Positions 1 through 5,057 of a DNA stretch of 5,099 nucleotides are shown here, piece by piece. Within the stretch, counting starts at the first letter, position 1, and each line of letters begins with the position of its first letter. The stretch comes from Clostridiales bacterium (GTDB lineage: Bacteria > Bacillota > Clostridia > Oscillospirales > Acutalibacteraceae), in contig JAAYKB010000023.1 in the NCBI GenBank assembly GCA_012522615.1, positions 1 through 5,099 of the forward strand. Direction: 5' to 3'. Under the pieces are notes generated by a model, which searched no databases, was not told where the DNA came from, and saw only the letters and a list, made by a program, of their open reading frames with translations. The translations under genes and the position numbers were made by a program.

Positions 1-81
1 CTCCCTTCCTCCGCCACCGGCGGCGGTCGCAAGTGTAGCCCGGCACGCTCCGCGTGCCTCGGGTTCATTATTCTCTCATAA
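1..81. other. Non-coding left edge with two GC-rich hairpins
   Basis: No supported gene is present. Two short perfect hairpins are visible: CCGCC (11-15) with GGCGG (19-23), and GGCACGC (42-48) with GCGTGCC (52-58) around a TCC loop. The second can be extended by CCC (39-41) with GGG (61-63) across a 2-nt bulge. On the plus strand the second hairpin is followed by a T-rich but interrupted stretch, so it could be a weak terminator of a gene lying left of the window. This is only an inference. Confidence 0.4.
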
Positions 82-123
82 CCAAAGGAACGGACACCGC
101 TTTTGCGGTGTCCGTTCCTTTGG
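82..123 (-). terminator. 19-bp perfect hairpin ending the tRNA operon
   Basis: Positions 82-100 and 105-123 are perfect reverse complements (19 bp) around a TTTT loop. On the minus strand the hairpin begins exactly at the CCA of tRNA-Trp, so it is the probable 3' end of the tRNA transcript. The stem carries an A-rich 5' side and a T-rich 3' side, but the sequence after it (TTATGAGAG) lacks a long T-run. It may therefore be a modest intrinsic terminator or a 3' stabilising or processing structure. The hairpin is seen directly; terminator function is inferred from position. Confidence 0.65.
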
Positions 124-196
124 CAGGGGCAGAAGGACTTGAACCCTCGGCACGCGGTTTTGGAGACCGCTGCTCTACCAACTGAGCTATGCCCCT
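121..196 (-). tRNA. tRNA-Trp (CCA anticodon)
   Basis: The minus strand folds into a full 76-nt cloverleaf. The acceptor stem pairs AGGGGCA with TGCCCCT. The D arm is GCTC/GAGC. The anticodon stem GCGGT/ACCGC encloses the loop CTCCAAA, giving anticodon CCA, which reads UGG. The T arm GAGGG/CCTTC carries the TTCAAGT loop. The discriminator base is G73, as usual for bacterial tRNA-Trp, and the 3' CCA is encoded (121-123). It lies downstream of the CAT-anticodon tRNA with a 57-nt spacer and no terminator between them, so the two are probably cotranscribed. The CCA forms part of the downstream hairpin stem. Confidence 0.97.
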
Positions 197-253
197 ATTT
201 GGTGGACCATTCCCGCTTATATCCGAACCAGAAAAGTTCGGATAGGTCCTTAA
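197..253 (-). other. Structured spacer between the two tRNA genes
   Basis: On the minus strand a 9-bp perfect stem (220-228 with 236-244, 7-nt loop) sits inside an outer 5-bp stem made of GGACC (245-249) and GGTCC (204-208). The outer stem is followed by ACCA (200-203), the same 3' tail a tRNA carries. No T-run follows, so it does not look like a terminator. It is probably transcribed with both tRNAs, either as a processing signal or as the remnant of a third tRNA. Structure is seen; function is not known. Confidence 0.5.
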
Positions 254-330
254 TGGTGGGCCTTCAGGGACTCGAACCCCGGACCAACCGGTTATGAGCC
301 GGTTGCTCTAACCAACTGAGCTAAAGGCCC
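254..330 (-). tRNA. tRNA with CAT anticodon (Met-type, probably Ile2)
   Basis: The minus strand gives a complete 77-nt cloverleaf with an encoded CCA (254-256). The acceptor GGGCCTT/AAGGCCC has discriminator A. The anticodon stem ACCGG/CCGGT holds the loop CTCATAA, anticodon CAT. The T arm CGGGG/CCCTG carries TTCGAGT. Automatic annotation would call this tRNA-Met. However, the sequence resembles the Firmicutes tRNA-Ile2 type (GG.CCTTTAGCTCAG start and C4-G69, C5-G68 pairs, which TilS recognises in the E. coli homologue). In that case C34 would become lysidine and read AUA. It is not an initiator, because the 1-72 pair is intact. Ile2 versus elongator Met cannot be proven here. Confidence 0.93.
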
Positions 331-427
331 GTGCAGCCAACCGCATTTTTTATAAGCTTTTCCTGTTCAATACACCGTGGTTTGCCTGAGGAAAGTTTAT
401 TGTCAATGCTGTTTCGGCACGAAAGCT

Positions 428-455
428 ATTTTACCATAAAACGCGATAATGTCAA
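428..455 (-). promoter_or_regulatory. Promoter of the tRNA operon
   Basis: On the minus strand a perfect -35 box TTGACA (450-455) is separated by 16 nt from TAAAAT (428-433), a near-consensus sigma-A promoter. The predicted start is near 421, giving a leader of about 90 nt before the CAT-anticodon tRNA. The leader begins with a small hairpin (TTTCG 412-416 with CGAAA 420-424). The promoter lies just downstream of the araC stop codon, so the tRNAs need not depend on araC read-through. Confidence 0.7.
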
Positions 456-470
456 TACTGAATTTATGGT
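433..470. repeat. Inverted repeat around the tRNA promoter -35 box
   Basis: ACCATAAA (433-440) and TTTATGGT (463-470) form a perfect 8-bp inverted repeat with a 22-nt centre that contains the -35 box at 450-455. One arm abuts the -10 box. It is followed by no T-run on the minus strand, so a terminator for araC is unlikely. An operator or chance AT-rich symmetry are both possible. Confidence 0.4.
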
Positions 471-490
471 ATCGTATCTATTAATTTTTA

Positions 491-1339
491 TCAAAGCTTA
501 TCTGCGGTTTGTTCGGGTTTTGCGGCCTTTTTCTGATATTCGGTCGGCGTCATGCCTTTATCTTTTCTGAACACACGCGAAAAATACAAAGGGTCGGAAA
601 AGCCTACCGAACCGGCAACCTCCGAAACGGTCAAAAGTCCGTCTCTGAGCAGACTGCAGGCTTCATTCAGTCTGTATTTTTGAAGAAACTGGTTCGGGGA
701 TATGTTAAAATTCGAAACAAACGCGCGGTAAAGCTGGCTTCTGCTTATTCCCACATAGTCCGCAATATCCGAAACGCCGATTTGTCCCGCATAATTATAC
801 TGTATAAAGCGCAGCGCCTGTGCAAGATAATCCCGAAGTCCGTATTCGGCGCGTTTATGCTCGTTCTCATGAATCAGCCTGCCGAGAAAAAGATATAGAT
901 AGCCGGTCATCTTAGCCTCGGCGTCCGGCGTGTTTCCTCTGGAATTATATATGTTGAGCAGCAAGGATTTCACCTGATTATCGTCAGCTAGACGCAGGAT
1001 GGGATTCTCTTTTGTAAATCCCGAAAGGTTGACGAGCCGCTTGGCTTCAGTTCCGTTGAAACCTACCCAGTAATATTCCCACGGGTCGTCGCTGTCCGCA
1101 GAGTAGGACGAAATTTCCCCGGGAAAAATCAGAAACAAATCTCCCGTTGCAAGCGTATATGAAACTCCGCCCGAATGTAAAAATCCTTTTCCGGAGGAAA
1201 CATAGTGTATTAAAAAATGATCGCGCGTCGCGGGTCCCCACGAATGATTTCGACTGCACTTTTGATACCCGGTATTATAAACGGCAAGACCGAGGTTTTC
1301 GAGCGCCGTGCTGCGAAACGAATGCTTGAAGCTATCCAT
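491..1339 (-). CDS. AraC-family transcriptional regulator, MsmR/RafR-like
   Basis: A 282-residue protein with AraC/XylS architecture. The N-terminal half (about residues 15-155) matches the cupin-like sugar-binding domain, with HYVSSGKGFL (45-54), GDLFLIFPG (66-74) and DPWEYYWVGFNG (85-96), features typical of MsmR/RafR-type regulators of galactoside and other sugar genes. The C-terminal half holds two helix-turn-helix units: about 187-208 (VSDIADYVGISRSQLYRAF) and about 238-257 (VSEVAGSVGFSDPLYFSRVF), ending in the family signature GMTPTEY (262-268). The chosen ATG at 1339 has AGAAGG (1350-1355) 10 nt upstream. An in-frame ATG at 1384 is rejected because it overlaps the -10 box of the proposed promoter. 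It is transcribed divergently from galKT and so is probably their local regulator, usually an activator in this family. The ligand is inferred, not shown. Confidence 0.93.
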   Translation of the reverse strand: MDSFKHSFRSTALENLGLAVYNTGYQKCSRNHSWGPATRDHFLIHYVSSGKGFLHSGGVSYTLATGDLFLIFPGEISSYSADSDDPWEYYWVGFNGTEAKRLVNLSGFTKENPILRLADDNQVKSLLLNIYNSRGNTPDAEAKMTGYLYLFLGRLIHENEHKRAEYGLRDYLAQALRFIQYNYAGQIGVSDIADYVGISRSQLYRAFVSNFNISPNQFLQKYRLNEACSLLRDGLLTVSEVAGSVGFSDPLYFSRVFRKDKGMTPTEYQKKAAKPEQTADKL

Positions 1340-1380
1340 TAACAACCGACCTTCTGTTGGTAAATATAAAACCATCCGGC

Positions 1381-1437
1381 ACAATTATAATCAGCATTGC
1401 AACAAATGTCCATATAAAAGATATAATATATAATTGT
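1381..1437. repeat. Inverted repeat in the araC-galK divergent region
   Basis: ACAATTATA (1381-1389) and TATAATTGT (1429-1437) are a perfect 9-bp inverted pair with centres 48 bp apart. The left arm contains the araC -10 box and the right arm overlaps the proposed galK -35 box. This arrangement would suit a regulator bound at both promoters, but AT-rich sequence makes chance symmetry possible, and AraC proteins more often use direct repeats. Confidence 0.45.
1384..1412 (-). promoter_or_regulatory. Promoter of the AraC-family gene
   Basis: On the minus strand TGGACA (1407-1412) is followed after exactly 17 nt by a perfect TATAAT (1384-1389). The predicted start near 1377 leaves a 5' leader of about 38 nt before the ATG at 1339, which also supports that start codon. 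A matching sigma-A promoter this good suggests constitutive or self-modulated expression. Confidence 0.65.
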
Positions 1438-1462
1438 AATAGAATGGGTTTTAATATACAAT
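1434..1462 (+). promoter_or_regulatory. Probable promoter of galKT
   Basis: TTGTAA (1434-1439) and TACAAT (1457-1462) are spaced by 17 nt, giving a predicted start near 1469 and a leader of about 57 nt. Both boxes have mismatches, as expected of a promoter needing an activator. An alternative is TTGCAA (1397-1402) with TATAAT (1422-1427), but that 19-nt spacing is long. The galK ribosome binding site AAAGGAG lies at 1513-1519. Confidence 0.5.
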
Positions 1463-1525
1463 AATATTGATTTACCTTAACTTCTGCTTAAAGATGTAAA
1501 ATATAAAGGGATAAAGGAGAACGGT

Positions 1526-2815
1526 ATGAATACGGTTGAACAAATGCTCCTGAAGATTGACGCCGGAGAATATGATTCGGCCTTTATACGTATGTACGGT
1601 TCAGGTTCGGTTTCAAAGCAGCGAGAGCGCTACAAAGAAGCGGTGCAAAGCTTTGGCGAGCTGTTCGGCAGGAATCGTCATATCACCCTTTTTTCGGCGC
1701 CCGGGCGAACCGAAATCGGGGGGAATCATACCGACCACAACCACGGGCGGGTTTTGGCCGCCAGCATAAACCTTGATGTAATTGCGGTTGCTTCCCCGTC
1801 TGGTAACAATGTCATACGTGTGCAGTCAAAGGGGTTTGAGCTTGACACCGTCGAGCTTGACGACCTGTCGGTAAAGGATGAGCAAAAGGGGCGTTCTTGT
1901 GCCCTGATACGCGGTATAGCCGACCGTTTTACCCAGCTGAAATTTAACATCGGCGGTTTTGACGCCTATACGGTTTCGAGTGTTCTCAAGGGTTCGGGCT
2001 TATCTTCATCTGCGGCATTCGAGGTGCTGATAGGTTCTATGCTGAACCACTTGTATAACGGCGGAAGGGTTGATGCCGTGGAGATTGCCAAGATCGGACA
2101 GTACGCCGAAAATGTGCATTTCGATAAGCCCTGCGGACTTATGGACCAGATGGCGTCCTCTGTCGGCGGCATCATCTCGATTGATTTTGCCGATCCGCAA
2201 AAGCCCGTTATCCATAAAGTTGACTATGATTTCGCCAGTTCCGGTTACCACCTCTGTATAGTGGACACCGGCGGCAGTCATGCCGACCTGACTCCCGAAT
2301 ACGCGGCGGTTACGGTTGAAATGAAGGCAATATCAAATTCGCTGGGCGTATCATATCTTCGCGAAACCACCATAGAAAAGCTGACGGAAAATATTGCGGC
2401 GCTCCGTAAAGAGCACGGGGACAGGGCTATCCTTCGGGCAATCCACTTTATGCGCGACAACCAGCGGGTTTTAAATCAGGTAAAAGCGCTTGAATCGGGC
2501 GATTTCGAGGAGTTTAAACGCCATATCATCGAATCGGGCCACTCGTCGTTTGAATATCTGCAAAATGTCTTTGCAACCGGCAATGTCGCCGAACAAGGGC
2601 TATCCCTTGCGCTCTGTCTGGCACAAGGCATGCTTAGCGGTCATGGCGCATGGAGGGTGCACGGCGGCGGTTTTGCCGGAACGACACAGAATTTTGTCCC
2701 CTCTGCCCTGCTTGACGAGTTCTGCGAAACGATGGAGGGCGTGTTCGGCAAGGGAAGCTGCCATGTTTTGAAGATTCGTCCGGTCGGCGGAGTATGCCTT
2801 GAATCGTTGATATAA
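1526..2815 (+). CDS. galK: Galactokinase (divergent GHMP family member)
   Basis: Phosphorylates galactose with ATP to galactose-1-phosphate, the first committed Leloir step, in the cytoplasm. The 429-residue protein shows GHMP kinase landmarks in order. The N-terminal galactokinase signature is at 58-78 (APGRTEIGGNHTDH...), with Arg61, His68 and Asp70 matching E. coli Arg37, His44 and Asp46. The phosphate-binding motif KGSGLSSSAAF is at 155-165. CGLMDQ (203-208) supplies the catalytic base Asp207. GGSHADLTPEY is at 249-259, and the third GHMP motif HGGGFAGT at 379-386. The ATG follows AAAGGAG by 6 nt. It is somewhat longer than E. coli GalK (382). The position of the canonical sugar-contacting Glu43 is Asn67 and the usual GGGFGG is GGGFAG, marking a divergent clade I associate with Clostridia. 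Strict galactose specificity is therefore likely but not certain. It is followed 27 nt later by galT, as in an operon. Confidence 0.92.
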   Translation: MNTVEQMLLKIDAGEYDSAFIRMYGSGSVSKQRERYKEAVQSFGELFGRNRHITLFSAPGRTEIGGNHTDHNHGRVLAASINLDVIAVASPSGNNVIRVQSKGFELDTVELDDLSVKDEQKGRSCALIRGIADRFTQLKFNIGGFDAYTVSSVLKGSGLSSSAAFEVLIGSMLNHLYNGGRVDAVEIAKIGQYAENVHFDKPCGLMDQMASSVGGIISIDFADPQKPVIHKVDYDFASSGYHLCIVDTGGSHADLTPEYAAVTVEMKAISNSLGVSYLRETTIEKLTENIAALRKEHGDRAILRAIHFMRDNQRVLNQVKALESGDFEEFKRHIIESGHSSFEYLQNVFATGNVAEQGLSLALCLAQGMLSGHGAWRVHGGGFAGTTQNFVPSALLDEFCETMEGVFGKGSCHVLKIRPVGGVCLESLI

Positions 2816-2842
2816 CTATTTAGCTGAAAGGAATAATCATAG

Positions 2843-3811
2843 ATGGCTGAACTCAGAAAACACCCTCTTACAAATGACTGGATTATGATTGCGTCACATC
2901 GCCAAAGCCGGCCCCAGATGCCCAAGGACTGGTGTCCGTTCTGCCCCGGCTCGGGCAAGGTTCCGGATGATTATGACGTATATAAATACGACAACGATTT
3001 TCCTGCCCTTTCTCAGAATCCGCCCAAACCCGACCCGGTGGCCACCGATTTTTTTGAAACCGCTCCCGCATATGGCAAATGCGAGGTGATTCTCTATTCC
3101 CCACAGCATACAATCACGCTGTCCGAGCTTCCGACATCCCACATACGCAAGCTGGTGGAGCTTTGGGTTGAACGCTTTGAGGCCCTTCGCATGGATGAGA
3201 ATATCAAGTACATCTTTATATTTGAAAACCGCGGGGATGTCGTCGGAGTTACAATGCCCCATCCGCATGGGCAGATTTACGGCTATTCCTTTATTCCGAA
3301 AAAGCTTGAGCTGGTGGTTGACAACGCGCAGAAATACTTGAAGGAAAAGGACAGATGCCTGTTTTGTGATATGCTCGCGCAGGAAGTGATGTTTGATAAA
3401 AGGATTATATTCCGCAACCGGCATTTCACCGTGTTTCTGCCATTCTTTTCGGAATATCCCTACGGGGTTTATATCATGAGCAACGCCCACCGCTCAAACA
3501 TTTCCGAATTTACGGACGAGGAGCGCAGCTCGCTTGCAGAAACTTTAAGACAGACGACAGGAATGCTTGACAGCCTTTTTGATATGAAATTCCCATATAT
3601 GATGTGCATGTACAATGAACCTGTAAACGGTGAAAACATATCGGAGTATTTTCACTTCCATATCGCCTTTTATCCTCCGATGCGCAGCGCGGATAAGATT
3701 AAATACAACGCTTCGAGCGAAACCGGCGCATGGGCTCACTGCAATCCCACATGTCCGGAAGAAACCGCGGTTGAACTGCGTGAGGCTTATCAGCGGTTTA
3801 TCAATAAATAA
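2843..3811 (+). CDS. galT: Galactose-1-phosphate uridylyltransferase (class I)
   Basis: Exchanges galactose-1-phosphate with UDP-glucose to give UDP-galactose and glucose-1-phosphate. The 322-residue HIT-superfamily protein carries the structural zinc ligands of the class: CPFC (Cys31, Cys34), His89 in SPQHT, and His140. The active-site motif HPHGQ (140-144) has nucleophile His142, equivalent to E. coli His166. HFH (271-273) followed by YPPMRSADK and a SETGA segment (292-296) complete the C-terminal signature. Where E. coli has metal ligand His281, here Tyr257 appears to lie, so the second metal site may be altered. The ATG has AAAGGA (2827-2832) 10 nt upstream. It is cotranscribed with galK (27-nt gap). 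The 3' end faces the convergent pseudouridine synthase gene only 13 nt away. E. coli GalT is 348 residues, so length is near normal. Confidence 0.94.
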   Translation: MAELRKHPLTNDWIMIASHRQSRPQMPKDWCPFCPGSGKVPDDYDVYKYDNDFPALSQNPPKPDPVATDFFETAPAYGKCEVILYSPQHTITLSELPTSHIRKLVELWVERFEALRMDENIKYIFIFENRGDVVGVTMPHPHGQIYGYSFIPKKLELVVDNAQKYLKEKDRCLFCDMLAQEVMFDKRIIFRNRHFTVFLPFFSEYPYGVYIMSNAHRSNISEFTDEERSSLAETLRQTTGMLDSLFDMKFPYMMCMYNEPVNGENISEYFHFHIAFYPPMRSADKIKYNASSETGAWAHCNPTCPEETAVELREAYQRFINK

Positions 3812-3824
3812 CACCTGCACCTCG

Positions 3825-4805
3825 CTATCTTTTAATACCCTTCCAGAACTCGTTTACAAACCATACATCCTCAAGCTTGAATTCGCGTCCGGTCAGGTAA
3901 TCCAGCATGCCGTCGTCTGTTTTGTCTTGGTTTTGTTTAAAGTCGAATATCAGACGGTAGGAGCAAAGAGCCTGTTTGTCAAAACCGGTACCCTTGTTGA
4001 GCGCGTTGGTTCCGTATTTGCCGTCGCCGAGCAGAGGATGTCCGATTGACGCGAGATGTGCGCGTATTTGGTGGGTGCGGCCCGTCAGCAACTCGATTTC
4101 AAGCAAGGAAAGCCCGTCTTTCTCTCCTATCACCCGATATCTTGTGCGGATACTGCGGGTGCCATCCCCCTGTCTTCCGTGGATATATACGCGGTTGTTG
4201 GATTCGTCCTTTTCAAGAAAGGCTTCGAGGGTGTCTTCCTTTTTTTCGGGAACCCCGTGGACGATACACAGATAAAACTTTCTGATTTCTCGCGACCTCA
4301 GCTTGTAATTAAGGATTCGGAGTGTCGCCGCATTCTTTGCCGCCATTACAATACCGCTTGTGTTGCGGTCGATACGGTTTACCAGCGCAGGTGTAAAGCT
4401 GTTCTCCTTTTCAGGATCGTATTCCTGCTTTTCATATAAATAACGCTGGACGCGCGCTATCAGGGTATCGCGGAACTCCCTATCGTCGGGATGAACAAGC
4501 AGTCCCGCTTTTTTGTTGAGCAAAAGAAGATTCTCATCCTCATATACTATGTCAAGCCTGCTTGAGGCATTAAGAAAATCGTAAGCCTTGGGTGTTTCCT
4601 CTATGAATTCATCCTTGAGATAGAGGGAAATAATGTCGCCCTCGCGCAGCCGGTCGTCAATATGGCACCGCTTGCCGTTCAGCTTTATATTCTTTGTGCG
4701 TATGCCCTTATACATAATTGAAACGGGCAGGTTTTCAAAGGTTTTCTGCAGAAATTTATCAAGGCGCTGGCCGGCGTCGTTAGCTTTAACGGTTATGGTT
4801 TTCAC
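3825..4805 (-). CDS. RluA-family RNA pseudouridine synthase with S4 domain
   Basis: Isomerises specific uridines in RNA, usually 23S rRNA in this family, to pseudouridine. The 326-residue protein has an N-terminal S4 RNA-binding domain (about 12-60, starting DAGQRLDKFL) and an RluA catalytic domain from about 85 to 290. Motif II is NRIDRNTSG (143-151) with catalytic Asp146. The usual first His is Asn, as seen in clostridial RluC-like members. Motif III contains LTGRTHQIRAHL (240-251) and GHPLLGDGKYG (255-265). Translation starts at GTG (4803-4805); the match of the first residues to the family N-terminus and an in-frame TGA just upstream fix this start. The ribosome binding site is weak (GAGAG about 12 nt upstream). 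It is convergent with galT and unrelated to galactose use. The target uridine cannot be predicted from sequence alone. Confidence 0.94.
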   Translation of the reverse strand: MKTITVKANDAGQRLDKFLQKTFENLPVSIMYKGIRTKNIKLNGKRCHIDDRLREGDIISLYLKDEFIEETPKAYDFLNASSRLDIVYEDENLLLLNKKAGLLVHPDDREFRDTLIARVQRYLYEKQEYDPEKENSFTPALVNRIDRNTSGIVMAAKNAATLRILNYKLRSREIRKFYLCIVHGVPEKKEDTLEAFLEKDESNNRVYIHGRQGDGTRSIRTRYRVIGEKDGLSLLEIELLTGRTHQIRAHLASIGHPLLGDGKYGTNALNKGTGFDKQALCSYRLIFDFKQNQDKTDDGMLDYLTGREFKLEDVWFVNEFWKGIKR

Positions 4806-4851
4806 TTGTAATCCACACTCTCATTTTTGAATATTCGGGCGAATTTTAATG

Positions 4852-4880
4852 TTGACATGCCTGTTATGTGATGATATAAT
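4852..4880 (+). promoter_or_regulatory. Perfect-consensus promoter of tRNA-Leu
   Basis: TTGACA (4852-4857) and TATAAT (4875-4880) match the sigma-A consensus exactly with the optimal 17-nt spacing. Transcription would start near 4887, about 35 nt before the tRNA. The short leader has a small hairpin, TCACG (4892-4896) with CGTGA (4903-4907). Such strength is typical of stable-RNA genes. Confidence 0.88.
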
Positions 4881-4921
4881 ACTCCTTGCGTTCACGCAGT
4901 ATCGTGAGAAAAAGAGAATAT

Positions 4922-5006
4922 GCGAGCATGCTGGAACTGGCAGACAGGCACGTTTGAGGGGCGTGTGTTGCATAACGTATGGGTTCAAGTCCCATTGCTC
5001 GCACCA
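4922..5006 (+). tRNA. tRNA-Leu (GAG anticodon)
   Basis: An 85-nt class II tRNA. The acceptor GCGAGCA pairs with TGCTCGC, discriminator A, and CCA is encoded (5004-5006). The anticodon stem CACGT/GCGTG encloses loop TTGAGGG with anticodon GAG (4956-4958), which reads CUC and CUU. The long variable arm (about 4966-4979, with GTT/AAC pairing) is characteristic of leucine. The T arm ATGGG/CCCAT carries TTCAAGT. It is a single-gene unit with its own promoter and terminator. Pieces of its 3' end recur just downstream. Confidence 0.97.
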
Positions 5007-5048
5007 AAAAGGCGGAGTCGGTACGGAGTGCCGATGACGTCTTTTTTT
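5006..5048 (+). terminator. Intrinsic terminator of tRNA-Leu
   Basis: A two-part hairpin followed by seven T residues (5042-5048). The lower stem pairs AAAAAGGCG (5006-5014) with CGTCTTTTT (5038-5046) with one G-U. The upper stem pairs TCGGTAC (5018-5024) with GTGCCGA (5028-5034), also with one G-U, around a GGA loop. They are separated by a symmetric internal loop, GAG opposite TGA, that could form tandem G-A pairs. It starts directly at the CCA end. Confidence 0.88.
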
Positions 5049-5057
5049 GTAAGAGCC

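Noticed and set aside
1..68. Minus-strand open frame beginning with ATG at 66-68 and running off the left edge
   Set aside because: Only about 22 codons are visible, they cover two hairpins, and there is no recognisable protein family.
236..244. Spacer stem-loop at 220-244 as a terminator between the tRNAs
   Set aside because: No T-run follows on the minus strand, and tRNA-Trp has no separate promoter I can identify.
103..297. Short plus-strand open frame across the two left tRNAs
   Set aside because: Its translation is the antisense of tRNA sequence, a common false gene.
491..1384. Longer AraC-family reading frame starting at 1384
   Set aside because: That start overlaps a perfect TATAAT used by the predicted promoter; the ATG at 1339 has a ribosome binding site and a better family N-terminus.
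1397..1427. TTGCAA/TATAAT pair as the main galK promoter
   Set aside because: The spacing is 19 nt, longer than optimal; the pair at 1434-1462 with 17 nt fits better, though this one is not excluded.
2894..3490. 198-codon open frame antisense to galT
   Set aside because: It is a shadow of a well-supported gene, has no recognisable domain and no convincing ribosome binding site.
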